Shown: one piece after another, positions 1-7,935 of the stretch
Layout: every line of letters begins with the position of its first letter
How positions within the stretch are numbered: position 1 is the stretch's first letter
Origin: Ruminococcaceae bacterium UBA5391
GTDB taxonomy: Bacteria; Bacillota; Clostridia; Oscillospirales; Acutalibacteraceae
Direction: 5' to 3'
DNA length: 19,278 nt
NCBI GenBank assembly: GCA_002410755.1
Contig: DHOL01000051.1
Span: 5,832 to 25,109, forward strand
The notes under the pieces: model-generated
Databases searched by the model: none
The model's input: only the letters and a program-made list of their open reading frames with translations
Told to the model about the DNA's origin: nothing
Program-made: the position numbers and the translations under genes

Positions 1-418
1 TATGGCCGATGCCGATGTTGACGGCTCCCATATCCGCACTCTGCTGCTTACGTTTTTCTTCCGTTTCATGAAGCCGCTTGTGGAACAGGGACATATTTAT
101 CTTGCGCAGCCGCCGCTTTACCGCCTTACAAAAAATAAAAAGCATTATTATGCTTATACGGATCGCGAACGCGACAACTTGATGGTCCAACTTCAAAACA
201 GCTACGAAATCCAGCAGTACAAAGGCCTAGGCGAGATGGACCCTGAACAGCTTTGGGAAACAACCATGGATCCTGCACGCCGGCTGATGCTTCGCGTTGA
301 GGTGGAAGATGCCGCCGCAGCGGATGAAGCGTTTACTGTGCTGATGGGAGATAAAGTAGAGCCGCGCCGTGAATTCATTGAGCAGAATGCAAAATTCGCG
401 GAGAATCTTGATGTCTGA
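1..418 (+). CDS. gyrB: DNA gyrase subunit B, C-terminal part (5' truncated by window edge)
   Basis: GyrB is the ATPase subunit of DNA gyrase, a cytoplasmic A2B2 enzyme that introduces negative supercoils. Only the last ~139 residues are present. They begin in the Toprim domain with the Mg-binding [19 protein letters not shown] segment and continue through the conserved [19 protein letters not shown] motif to the family's usual end ([15 protein letters not shown]). The reading frame is open from base 2 to a TGA at 416-418, so the gene enters from the left. It is followed at 147 bp by two YcxB-like genes and then gyrA, probably as one transcript. ParE has related motifs, but the tight linkage to gyrA supports GyrB. 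Confidence 0.96.
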   Translation, partial: MADADVDGSHIRTLLLTFFFRFMKPLVEQGHIYLAQPPLYRLTKNKKHYYAYTDRERDNLMVQLQNSYEIQQYKGLGEMDPEQLWETTMDPARRLMLRVEVEDAAAADEAFTVLMGDKVEPRREFIEQNAKFAENLDV

Positions 419-565
419 CTGGAGAATAGATTTTTCGTGCACGACAGAAAAAATATGGCTGCCCGTGGCAAAAATCCATCAGGCAGAGTAAAAAGATAAA
501 ATACAGCATGTAATATTTTTAATTTGGAGTACTGCATGTTTTAATCACTTCAAGGGAGGGAAAAA

Positions 566-1129
566 ATGGCTGAACAGAAGACTTTTGAGCCGGTTGCAGT
601 CGAAGAAGTTCTGACAGAACAGGATTTTATTGAAGCAGCGAAGGCAGTTTCATATTTTGCGCACCCAATGAGCCGGAGATCCATCCGTATGGCCATGTGC
701 TTTACCGGGGCTGTTATTATGACTGCGCTGACTTTTGTCTGCGGGAAAAAATGGCTTTGGCTGCCTGTGACAATAGCTGCCATTTTTCTTCTCAGTGCTA
801 TCATCATCTGGTTTTTCCAGCCGGAGCGGGAAAAAAAGCACACCCAAAAATGGCTGAGTTCCTGCCCGCTTGCAGTCCTGCCAACAGGAGTGATTGTTTT
901 CCGGGACCGCGTTGTCCTGAAAAGCAACTGTGAAACAATTACAGAGTATTTTACCGATTTTTCCCTCTGTGTGGAAACGGAACATCTGATTGCTGCGGCA
1001 GGCGGGCCGGAGCGCTTTCTGCTTATTGTGAAGAAAGATGGAATGTCTGCGGAAAAATCAGAACGCCTTTCCGGGCTGTTCCGCTACGCATTTGGCGGCC
1101 GGTGGTACCGGATGGCCGAAAGAGAATGA
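566..1129 (+). CDS. YcxB-like membrane protein, first of tandem pair
   Basis: A 187-residue protein with an N-terminal cytoplasmic stretch, two adjacent hydrophobic helices (about residues 41-59 and 63-84) and a soluble C-terminal half. This is the layout of the YcxB-like family (PF14317 type), whose biochemical role is unknown. The C-terminal part is diverged and lacks the clear IPK motif of its neighbour, so the family call rests on topology and on resemblance to the next gene. The start is an ATG with a strong GGGAGGG site at 554-560. It lies 147 bp after gyrB and 17 bp before the second copy, suggesting co-transcription with the gyrase genes. Function is not inferred. Confidence 0.7.
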   Translation: MAEQKTFEPVAVEEVLTEQDFIEAAKAVSYFAHPMSRRSIRMAMCFTGAVIMTALTFVCGKKWLWLPVTIAAIFLLSAIIIWFFQPEREKKHTQKWLSSCPLAVLPTGVIVFRDRVVLKSNCETITEYFTDFSLCVETEHLIAAAGGPERFLLIVKKDGMSAEKSERLSGLFRYAFGGRWYRMAERE

Positions 1130-1146
1130 ATGGAGGGGTTTAAAAA

Positions 1147-1695
1147 TTGGAACCTGTGACGGTCAACTTTGCCCTTACACGCGAAGACTGCATTAACGGC
1201 GCCATGGCACGCCTTGCCATGATGTATCCGAAGAAAAGAAAATGGCTGGTCCGCCTGGCGGAAATTTTTCTTATTGCGGCAGGCTGTATTCTTACGGCCG
1301 TAGGCGCAACAACCCGCCGCCCGGCATTTATGTGGCCCGGTGCCGTCCTTGCCGCAGCGGGCCTGTTTACAGTCATTTTTCTTCAGCCTGCCCAGGAAAC
1401 CGCTGTGCGCCATATGGCCGGGGAAGGTTTCGATTCCGGGCATTTTGGCACCCCGGCCCAGACTGTAACGTTCGGCCCGCAAAACCTCTCCGTCCGTTCC
1501 GAGCGCTACGAAGCGAATGTCCCTTATACAATGCTTTTCTCTGCCTATTCAGACCGGAATGTCTTTTTGATTTTCACAGCTTCGGATGAATGGCGCATTA
1601 TTCCCAAACGGACGATGAGCGATGAAGAAAACAAATGTGTTCAAGGCCTGCTCAGGGCCGGTATGAAGGAAAAATTCAAGCTGGAGGTTGCCTAA
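1147..1695 (+). CDS. YcxB family membrane protein, second of tandem pair
   Basis: A 182-residue protein with two predicted membrane helices (about 36-54 and 59-79) and a C-terminal soluble domain ending in a typical YcxB segment, [11 protein letters not shown] at about 151-161. It starts at a TTG codon; GGAGGGG at 1132-1138 sits 8 nt upstream, and no better ATG is available in frame before the first conserved residues ([10 protein letters not shown]). Its stop lies 4 bp before the gyrA ATG, so translation of the two is probably coupled. Size, order of helices and C-terminal domain match the preceding gene, so the pair looks like an old, diverged tandem duplication. Its role is unknown. Confidence 0.78.
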   Translation: MEPVTVNFALTREDCINGAMARLAMMYPKKRKWLVRLAEIFLIAAGCILTAVGATTRRPAFMWPGAVLAAAGLFTVIFLQPAQETAVRHMAGEGFDSGHFGTPAQTVTFGPQNLSVRSERYEANVPYTMLFSAYSDRNVFLIFTASDEWRIIPKRTMSDEENKCVQGLLRAGMKEKFKLEVA

Positions 1696-1699
1696 GCTG

Positions 1700-4276
1700 A
1701 TGGACGATATGGAAGAATCCTCAAGAGTTGTCAATGTTGAACTGGAAAAAGAAATTAAAAAAGCATTTCTTGCGTACTCGATGTCCGTCATCGTATCGCG
1801 TGCCCTGCCGGACGTACGCGATGGGCTGAAGCCGGTACACCGACGTATCCTCTATACCATGTATGAAAATGGGCTTACGCCGGACAAGCCTTACCGCAAA
1901 TGTGCCGATACCGTCGGCTCTGTGCTTGGACGTTATCATCCGCACGGCGACGCTTCCGTTTACGATGCGCTCGTGCGCCTTGCACAGAATTTCTCAATGC
2001 GCTACCCACTGGTGGACGGGCACGGGAATTTCGGCTCTGTTGACGGCGATCCACCGGCTGCTTACCGTTATACCGAAGCACGCATGGGGCGTGCCGCCGT
2101 GGAGATGCTCCAGGATATTGACAAAGATACCGTCAATTTTCAGCCGAACTACGACGACCGCCTGAAAGAACCGACCGTGTTGCCCAGCCATTTTCCAAAC
2201 CTGCTTGTAAACGGCTCGACGGGTATTGCCGTCGGTATGGCGACCAATATCCCGCCGCACAACATGGGTGAAGTCATTGACGGTGTCTGCACGCTGATTG
2301 ATAACCCGGACGCCGGCCTGGATGACCTGATGGAGTCCATCAAAGGGCCTGATTTTCCAACGGGCGGCATCATTATGGGCAGAGCGGGAATCCGTGCTGC
2401 CTATGCTACCGGACGCGGCCGTATCATTGTGCGCGCCCGCGCTGAAATTGAAGAAGAGAAAAATGGCCGCAGCCATATCATTGTGACCGAGCTGCCTTAC
2501 GCGGTAAACAAGGCCCGCCTGATTTCCAACATTGCAGACCTTGTGAAGGAAAAACGCATTGAAGGTATTTCCAACATTGAAGATCATTCCGACCGTGAAG
2601 GAATGCGGATTGTGGTTACGCTTCGCCGCGATGCTTCACCGCAGATAGTCCTCAACCGCCTTTTCCGCTATACCCAGATGCAGTCCACGTTCGGCGTCAT
2701 TATGCTCGCCATTGTAAACAAAGAACCGAAGCTCCTGAATTTAAAGCAGATTCTTCAGGAATATATTAAGTTTCAGGAAGAAGTAGTCCGGCGCCGCACT
2801 TCCTTTGAGCTGAAAAAAGCGCAGGAGCGCGCCCATATTCTGGAAGGCCTTAAAATTGCCGTTGACAATATTGATGAGGTCATCCACATTATCCGTTCCT
2901 CGAAATCCGTCCCCGAAGCAAGGCAGAACCTCACGGTCCGCTTTGGGCTTGACAATATGCAGACACAGGCTATTGTGCAGATGCCGCTCGGCAGACTGAC
3001 CGGCCTTGAGCGCGCAAAGCTGGAGGAAGAACTTTCCGGCCTGCTGGTTAAAATTGCAGACTATCAGGATATTCTTGCCAATGAGGAGCGTGTGCTTGCC
3101 ATTGTGAAAAAAGAGGCCCTGGCCGTAAAGGCAAAATTTAATGACAAACGCCGCACTGAAATCCAGACAATCAGCGGTGAAATGGACGTAGAAGACCTTA
3201 TCCCGGATGAAGAGTGTATGCTTACGCTGACAGAGTTTGGCTATGTGAAGCGCCAGAACCCGGACGTCTACCGGACCCAGCACCGCGGCGGGCGCGGAGT
3301 CAGCGGTATGACACGCCGCGAAGAGGATGTTGCCGCTGAGATGTTCCTCATCAGGACGCACGAATATGTCATGTTCTTTACAAACCGCGGCCGCGTTTAC
3401 CGCCTGAAATGCTATGAAATTCCGGAGGGCGTACGCACCGGAAAAGGCATCAATATTGCTAATCTCCTGCCTATTGCGCAGGATGAAAAAGTTACTTCCA
3501 TGATCCGTGTGCGGGAATTTGACCAGCGGAGCTGCCTTGTAATGGTGACAAAAAATGGTGTTATTAAGCGCACACAGCTCTCTGTGTTCAGTAATGTCCG
3601 TAAAAACGGCGTGATTGCTGTGAATCTGGACGAAGGCGATGAGCTTTCCTGGGTTCGCCTTACAACCGGCGAAAATGAGCTGCTCCTTGCCACACGCTTC
3701 GGCATGGCCATCCGCTTTCTGGAGACCGATGTCCGCACCATGGGCCGTACTGCCCGCGGCGTAAGAGCAATCAAGCTCCGCAAAGGTGACAGTGTCGTCG
3801 GCTTGTGTGTTGTCCATGCCGGAGATATGGTGCTTACAGTTTCTGAGACCGGATTTGGCCGGCTTTCCCCTGCCACCGATTACCGAACCCAGCACCGCGG
3901 CGGAAATGGCCTCCTTAACTACCGGGTGAGCCAATACGGCAATGTTGCATCTATCATGATGGTTGACCAGCTCGGCGATGACCTTATCCTGATTTCTTCC
4001 GACGGAATTATCATCCGGATTCATGCCGATTCCATCCGCATCTGTTCGCGCCCTGCAAAAGGGGTGCTGCTGATGCGCGTCTCCAAGGGGAACCACGTTG
4101 TAACGCTTGCCCATACGACCCGCAGCAACGACGAAGAGACTTCACAGCCTGAAGACGACGGCAGTGCCAACGAAGGGACCGAGACGGCTGAAGAAAAAGC
4201 TTCGGAGGAAAAAGGAGAAAATACGGAGGAGAACGACACCGAAAATCCGCCGGAAACCCCTGAAGACAACGGGTAA
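1700..4276 (+). CDS. gyrA: DNA gyrase subunit A
   Basis: GyrA is the DNA breakage-reunion and wrapping subunit of gyrase. The 858-residue product has the winged-helix and tower region first; the catalytic tyrosine is Y124 in AAYRYTEAR. The C-terminal beta-pinwheel follows, with the GyrA box QHRGGRG at residues 527-533 and a related QHRGGNG at 731-737, as is normal for Firmicutes GyrA. The last ~50 residues are an acidic Ser/Thr/Glu tail. The quinolone-pocket segment reads [10 protein letters not shown], so the position equivalent to E. coli Ser83 is Ala85 while the acidic Asp89 is kept. The ATG at 1700 is chosen because GGAGG at 1683-1687 touches the upstream in-frame TTG at 1688 and so cannot serve it. 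The GyrA box and gyrB linkage exclude ParC. Confidence 0.98.
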   Translation: MDDMEESSRVVNVELEKEIKKAFLAYSMSVIVSRALPDVRDGLKPVHRRILYTMYENGLTPDKPYRKCADTVGSVLGRYHPHGDASVYDALVRLAQNFSMRYPLVDGHGNFGSVDGDPPAAYRYTEARMGRAAVEMLQDIDKDTVNFQPNYDDRLKEPTVLPSHFPNLLVNGSTGIAVGMATNIPPHNMGEVIDGVCTLIDNPDAGLDDLMESIKGPDFPTGGIIMGRAGIRAAYATGRGRIIVRARAEIEEEKNGRSHIIVTELPYAVNKARLISNIADLVKEKRIEGISNIEDHSDREGMRIVVTLRRDASPQIVLNRLFRYTQMQSTFGVIMLAIVNKEPKLLNLKQILQEYIKFQEEVVRRRTSFELKKAQERAHILEGLKIAVDNIDEVIHIIRSSKSVPEARQNLTVRFGLDNMQTQAIVQMPLGRLTGLERAKLEEELSGLLVKIADYQDILANEERVLAIVKKEALAVKAKFNDKRRTEIQTISGEMDVEDLIPDEECMLTLTEFGYVKRQNPDVYRTQHRGGRGVSGMTRREEDVAAEMFLIRTHEYVMFFTNRGRVYRLKCYEIPEGVRTGKGINIANLLPIAQDEKVTSMIRVREFDQRSCLVMVTKNGVIKRTQLSVFSNVRKNGVIAVNLDEGDELSWVRLTTGENELLLATRFGMAIRFLETDVRTMGRTARGVRAIKLRKGDSVVGLCVVHAGDMVLTVSETGFGRLSPATDYRTQHRGGNGLLNYRVSQYGNVASIMMVDQLGDDLILISSDGIIIRIHADSIRICSRPAKGVLLMRVSKGNHVVTLAHTTRSNDEETSQPEDDGSANEGTETAEEKASEEKGENTEENDTENPPETPEDNG

Positions 4277-4288
4277 GGAGGAAAAACA

Positions 4289-4957
4289 ATGAAATTTGGA
4301 AAATTTGCTCCGGCTGTCCTGCTCTGTGCTGCCCTGCTTCTTTCCGGATGTTCCGGGAAACAGGCGGCTTCTTCCACCATGGCAAGTGGGAATTCCAATG
4401 CCTTTTCCAGTGAAACAGCGAATATCTCAGTTTCCTCTGCCCCGCAAGGCGCGGATTCTGCCCTGTCCTCCCTGCCGGGTGCCGGAAAAGGTAAAAATAC
4501 GTCTTCTTCCGCTTCTGAAAACGTTTCACAGAATGGGCCGCTGAAAACAATCAGTACGGATAATAATAAATTTAACAATAAGTTTAAATCCAACCCACTC
4601 GACAAGGCTTATCTTTCAGAAATCAATTCTGCGAGTACAACATTACAGATGGTAAATATTTCATCCAAGTATGCTGCGCTTTGGGAAAAAGAAGTCAGTT
4701 ATGCTTATGCTGCGCTGAAGGCTGCACTGAAATCCGATTCCGCAAAACTAAAAACTGCCGGGGACGAACAGGAAAAATGGGAAAACGGCAAGGCCGCGGC
4801 TCTTGCCAAAATCAATTCCGACGCGCAGGTAAAAGGCGGAAGCATGGCCCGTGTGGAAGCTGCATCTGATACCATGGATTTTTACCGCGACCGTGCAGCT
4901 GCACTTTACCGCCAGCTTTATGACTATGATAAAAATTACAGCTATGCCTACCACTGA
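4289..4957 (+). CDS. Lipoprotein with LprI-like C-terminal domain
   Basis: A 222-residue secreted lipoprotein. The N-terminus has a Lys-containing start, a hydrophobic core and a lipobox L18-S19-G20-C21, so Cys21 should be lipidated and the protein anchored outside the membrane. Residues ~22-85 are a Ser-rich linker. The C-terminal ~120 residues are helical, with spaced Trp/Tyr and a GGS turn, in a pattern like the lysozyme-inhibitor LprI-like family (DUF1311 type). The cysteines often seen in that family are absent, so the domain call is tentative and inhibition of lysozyme is not claimed. The start has AAGGAGG at 4275-4281. It follows gyrA by 12 bp and is probably co-transcribed. Confidence 0.75.
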   Translation: MKFGKFAPAVLLCAALLLSGCSGKQAASSTMASGNSNAFSSETANISVSSAPQGADSALSSLPGAGKGKNTSSSASENVSQNGPLKTISTDNNKFNNKFKSNPLDKAYLSEINSASTTLQMVNISSKYAALWEKEVSYAYAALKAALKSDSAKLKTAGDEQEKWENGKAAALAKINSDAQVKGGSMARVEAASDTMDFYRDRAAALYRQLYDYDKNYSYAYH

Positions 4958-4959
4958 AA

Positions 4960-4987
4960 TTCCACAGTTTCCATGGCAGCTGTGGAA
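4960..4987. other. Inverted repeat between the lipoprotein and small membrane protein genes
   Basis: TTCCACAG (4960-4967) and CTGTGGAA (4980-4987) form an 8-bp stem with a 12-nt loop in the 51-bp gap. There is no U-run after it on the plus strand, so it is more likely an mRNA processing or stability element, or a weak attenuator, than a terminator. Confidence 0.5.
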
Positions 4988-5008
4988 AACCTGACGGAGG
5001 ACCGGACA

Positions 5009-5371
5009 ATGGATGAAAAAAAAATAACCAAGTTTGCACTTGGCTGCGGGCTGCTGCTGCTGTTTTTCCGCTTTTACTATGATTTCCAAAGTAAAGCGGT
5101 GCAGGATGTAGTTCTCCTGGCACTTGCGGCGTTTACCGTGGTTTCCGACGGCCTTCCGGCACTGATTCGGTTCGGTATTGCAAAAAAATTTGGCCGACAG
5201 GAAATCATTTTTACAATGTTGTACATTGTGCAGGCTGTTGCCCTGATCTGCACTGTAACAAGCAGCTTGGCGCCTCCGCCCATCATTCTTTTGCTTATCT
5301 TGGCGGCAGTGCTGATTGTATGGCAAAGCATTATTCTGAATCCTCTCAAAAAAGAAGAGAAAAAAATATGA
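5009..5371 (+). CDS. Small integral membrane protein, unknown function
   Basis: A 120-residue protein made mostly of three or four hydrophobic segments (about 8-22, 34-48, 66-84 and 90-110), with charged ends (MDEKKITK and LKKEEKKI). I do not recognise a family. The start is the ATG at 5009, preceded by GGAGG at 4996-5000; the in-frame ATG at 4973 lies inside an inverted repeat and has no ribosome binding site. Its stop overlaps the start of the NUDIX gene in an ATGA arrangement, pointing to translational coupling. It could be a small accessory membrane protein; nothing in the sequence indicates a substrate. Confidence 0.72.
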   Translation: MDEKKITKFALGCGLLLLFFRFYYDFQSKAVQDVVLLALAAFTVVSDGLPALIRFGIAKKFGRQEIIFTMLYIVQAVALICTVTSSLAPPPIILLLILAAVLIVWQSIILNPLKKEEKKI

Positions 5372-5964
5372 ATATGACTGAGAAAACCATTTCAGAGGAT
5401 ATATTTTATAAAGGAAAAATCCTGAAATTTCATGTTGACAAAGTAAAACTTGAAAATGGACGTACTTCAACCCGGGAATGTGTTGACCATCCCGGCGGTG
5501 TAAGCATTGCTGCACTGACTGCTGAAAATGAGCTGTATTTTGTACGGCAGTATCGTTACCCATATCATGAAACTGTGCTGGAACTTCCAGCCGGTAAGCT
5601 TGAAAAGGGTGAAAATCCGCTGGAAGCGGGCAAACGTGAACTGCGCGAAGAAACCGGTGTAGAAGGCGAAAGCTATATTTCCCTTGGAAAACTATACCCT
5701 TCCCCCGGTTATACCAGTGAAGTAATTTGGCTTTATGCCTGTAGGGAAAAATCGCGTGGGGATACCCACTTTGATACGGACGAATTTATAAAAATAGAAA
5801 AAATTCCCATGAAAGAAGCTGTCAGGAAGGTCCTTTCAAATGAAATCCCTGACGCAAAAACGCAGATCCTTATTCTGAAACTGGCGGCGTACCAGAAAAA
5901 TAGCACAGAGTGCGGTGTTCAGCGGAAACAGGGGGACAACACAGCAGCCGGTTCCCGACTTTAG
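5368..5964 (+). CDS. NUDIX hydrolase, ADP-ribose pyrophosphatase type
   Basis: A 198-residue cytoplasmic enzyme expected to hydrolyse ADP-ribose or a related nucleoside diphosphate derivative. The Nudix box is complete at residues 76-98, GX5EX7REUXEEXGU, with G76, E82, R90-E91 and E94-E95. The preceding segment (FVRQYRYPYHETVLELPAGKLE) is typical of the ADP-ribose pyrophosphatase branch, as is a Pro-Gly pair after the box (YPSPGYTSEV). The ATG at 5368 overlaps the previous stop; an ATG at 5374 is an alternative. The last ~20 residues go beyond the usual fold, and the stop codon lies inside the hairpin at 5945-5976. It is the last gene of the gyrase-linked operon. Confidence 0.93.
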   Translation: MNMTEKTISEDIFYKGKILKFHVDKVKLENGRTSTRECVDHPGGVSIAALTAENELYFVRQYRYPYHETVLELPAGKLEKGENPLEAGKRELREETGVEGESYISLGKLYPSPGYTSEVIWLYACREKSRGDTHFDTDEFIKIEKIPMKEAVRKVLSNEIPDAKTQILILKLAAYQKNSTECGVQRKQGDNTAAGSRL

Positions 5965-5976
5965 GGAGACCGGCTG
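5945..5976. terminator. Hairpin between convergent genes, overlapping NUDIX stop
   Basis: Inverted repeat CAGCCGGT (5945-5952) with ACCGGCTG (5969-5976), extended inside by TCCC/GGGA with a one-base bulge and a 7-nt loop. It lies between the convergent NUDIX and DUF1015-like genes, where a shared terminator would be expected, and it contains the NUDIX stop codon (5962-5964). A long U-run does not directly follow on either strand, so it is a poor intrinsic terminator by the standard rule. Confidence 0.5.
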
Positions 5977-5998
5977 TGCCCGTTTTGCCTGGTACTGT

Positions 5999-6688
5999 TT
6001 AGTCAGGCAGGGCCATAATAAAGCCGGAAACAGGTTCCGGAAAAGAACCAGCAACGTCTGGAGAAATTGCTTTTCCAGCCTCTATGGCTTCCCGGATGCC
6101 AGGCTCTTCCAAGCTGACGAGCGCTGTCATGAGGGCCTCTTTTTCTCCGTCCCCGCTTTCTTGTGGATGTGCCGGAATAAGACGCCTGCTTTCAAAATCT
6201 GCGCAGAGCGCACGGATCATTTCCCGGTCATTGATAAGCCATATGCGGCGCTGAATTTTTCCATCTGAAAATCCGCAGCGCGGCCGGCCGGAAGCAAGCA
6301 TTTCCAACCGTGCGGCCGTAATTCTGGCTTCATCTGGATAAAACATGGAAGATGGACAAACAGTTCCATGATGCAGCTCTCCGCTCCCGGCAAGGCAGAT
6401 AAGTCCCTTTCTTTTCCAAGCAATACCGTTTTCCGCAGATTTATCTTCCCAGAGATAAAAGCCGGGGTCCATATCGCGAACAAGGATGCCCTCTTCCAGC
6501 CATGCACGCATTGTCTTTTCTGCGGTCGTGCCATCCGGCAAAATCAAATGGGAAGCATGATATGGGCTGCGGGAAAGAAATGCAGCACGCTGTTTTTCGC
6601 TGAGAAATCCTCCGGGACAAACCAAATCATTGAGGTTTCCTGCCCTGTCAGTAAAATGGACTGCCCGGAACGGTTTAATTTCAGCCAT
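5999..6688 (-). CDS. Short DUF1015-like protein
   Basis: A 229-residue soluble protein. The N-terminus (MAEIKPFRAVHF, then a Pro-Gly-containing LVCPGGFLSEKQRAAFL and SPYHASHLILPDG) follows the pattern of the DUF1015 family, which begins with KPFKAL, a PPYDV-like turn and NPYxFLHV. PGFYLWED near residue 75 matches that family's FYxY strand, and LHHGTV resembles its His-containing loop. Usual members are near 400 residues; this one lacks the C-terminal half and has no ADGHHRY-type motif. The frame is open up to 6844, but the ATG at 6688 is preferred because the homology begins there. The fold's function is unknown; it could be a compact variant or a decayed copy. Confidence 0.62.
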   Translation of the reverse strand: MAEIKPFRAVHFTDRAGNLNDLVCPGGFLSEKQRAAFLSRSPYHASHLILPDGTTAEKTMRAWLEEGILVRDMDPGFYLWEDKSAENGIAWKRKGLICLAGSGELHHGTVCPSSMFYPDEARITAARLEMLASGRPRCGFSDGKIQRRIWLINDREMIRALCADFESRRLIPAHPQESGDGEKEALMTALVSLEEPGIREAIEAGKAISPDVAGSFPEPVSGFIMALPD

Positions 6689-6770
6689 TCTGTTTTCCCT
6701 GTTTCTCCGCACGGATTTTTTAGGGGGCCGCGCCCCGCGCAGATAAGCTGCGGCCTTCTTTGTATTTCCC

Positions 6771-6779
6771 ATTATAACA
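6771..6779 (-). promoter_or_regulatory. Extended -10 promoter for the DUF1015-like gene
   Basis: On the minus strand the sequence reads TGTTATAAT, an extended -10 (TGn plus consensus TATAAT). No good -35 hexamer is present 16-18 bp upstream, which is tolerated by extended -10 promoters. The predicted leader to the ATG at 6688 is about 75 nt. The element lies between the arms of an 11-bp inverted repeat (6747-6757 and 6799-6809). Confidence 0.5.
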
Positions 6780-6872
6780 TAACCACCGGCGCAGCAGAAA
6801 GGCCGCAGCCTTTTAAACAAAACAGAATTCGTCAACTTTAACATGAAATCCTTAGGAAACGTTCAAGAAATG

Positions 6873-6903
6873 TTTACACTTTGCATTTGAAAGATGCTAG
6901 AAT
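6873..6903 (+). promoter_or_regulatory. Promoter of the Gld-like ABC cassette
   Basis: TTTACA at 6873-6878 (or TTACAC one base on) and TAGAAT at 6898-6903, preceded by TGC to give an extended -10. The spacer is 18-19 bp, slightly long. It lies about 43 bp upstream of the ATP-binding protein's start and points into the four-gene cassette. Assignment is by motif only. Confidence 0.5.
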
Positions 6904-6945
6904 AGATAGGAACACCATGTAAACACAGCAGGAGGGATGAAAACC

Positions 6946-7935
6946 ATGATTGAGGTGAAAAACCTCTCGAAGCGCTACGGAGAAAACATCGCCCTGAGTC
7001 ATGTGAGTTTTTCTGTAGGTGAGAACACCGTAGTAGGCTTTCTGGGACCGAACGGTGCCGGCAAGTCAACTACCATGAATATTATTACGGGATACATATC
7101 AGCGTCGGAAGGTTCGGTATCGATCGGCGGCCATAATACACTGGATGAACCGAACGAAGCAAAAAAGCTAATCGGCTATATGCCGGAAATGCCGCCGCTT
7201 TATGCTGACATGACGGTTAAGGAATACCTCAACTTTGTCTATGAGCTGAAAAAGGTCAAGCTCTCGCGGGAAAAGCACCTGCGGGAAATCTGCGCGCTTT
7301 CGCGCATTACTGACGTTTACAATCGCCTGATTGCGAACCTTTCCAAAGGCTACCGCCAGCGCGTTGGGCTTGCACAGGCTCTTGTGGGGAATCCTCCTGT
7401 GCTGATTCTGGACGAGCCGACCGTCGGCCTTGACCCGAAGCAGATTATCGAAGTGCGCAACCTGATCCGGAACCTTGGCAAAAACCATACCGTAATTCTC
7501 AGTTCACACATTCTCCCTGAAGTACAGGCCGTTGCAGACCGCATTATGATTATTAACCGCGGCAGGCTTGTTGCTGATGGCACCCCTTATGAGCTGGAAC
7601 ACGGCAGCGAAAAGAACGGCGAACAAAAGCTGACAGTCCATATGGAAGGCGATCCTAAGGAAATCAAGCGTGCCATCCAAAGTATCCACGGTGTTACCCG
7701 CGTCACAAACGACGGCCTCCGGGAACCCGGCGTGTACGAATATGAAATAGACGGCAGTGCCAAAACCGACCTGCGCCGCCCGCTTTTCGGCATCGCTTCA
7801 AAACGCGGGTGGCCAATCCTCAGTGAAGAGAGCAGTGCACTTTCTCTGGAAGATGTGTTCCTCCGCCTGACCGGCTCCACCTACCTCAGCGATAACGCCG
7901 ACCAGTATTTTGAAAGGAAGGGGAATAAAAAATGA
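6946..7935 (+). CDS. ABC transporter ATP-binding protein, GldA/ABC-2 type
   Basis: A 329-residue cytoplasmic ATPase that should power the membrane protein encoded next. Walker A is GPNGAGKS at 34-41, the signature is LSKGY at 132-136 (variant of LSGGQ, common in this branch), Walker B is VLILDE at 152-157 and the switch His is H188. The Q-loop region reads GYMPEMPPLY, lacking a Gln, as is frequent in the GldA-like group. A ~100-residue C-terminal extension follows the core. The ATG at 6946 is chosen because GGAGGG at 6931-6936 gives 9 nt spacing, while it abuts the ATG at 6937. Gene order with GldF-, GldG- and DUF4340-like genes places it in the Gld-type exporter family; its substrate is unknown. 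Confidence 0.92.
   Translation: MIEVKNLSKRYGENIALSHVSFSVGENTVVGFLGPNGAGKSTTMNIITGYISASEGSVSIGGHNTLDEPNEAKKLIGYMPEMPPLYADMTVKEYLNFVYELKKVKLSREKHLREICALSRITDVYNRLIANLSKGYRQRVGLAQALVGNPPVLILDEPTVGLDPKQIIEVRNLIRNLGKNHTVILSSHILPEVQAVADRIMIINRGRLVADGTPYELEHGSEKNGEQKLTVHMEGDPKEIKRAIQSIHGVTRVTNDGLREPGVYEYEIDGSAKTDLRRPLFGIASKRGWPILSEESSALSLEDVFLRLTGSTYLSDNADQYFERKGNKK

Noticed and set aside
3278..3910. Two near-identical GyrA-box segments at DNA level (3270s and 3880s), suggesting an internal duplication.
   Set aside because: Firmicutes GyrA normally has a box-like QxRGGxG motif in both places; this is family structure, not a recent duplication.
2741..4114. A 457-codon open frame on the minus strand opposite gyrA.
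   Set aside because: It is wholly antisense to a clearly coding gyrA, has no ribosome binding site or family-like sequence, and reflects codon bias of gyrA.
4748..5563. A 271-codon minus-strand open frame across the lipoprotein, small membrane protein and NUDIX genes.
   Set aside because: It is antisense to three better-supported genes and has a His/Cys/Gln-rich translation typical of a shadow frame.
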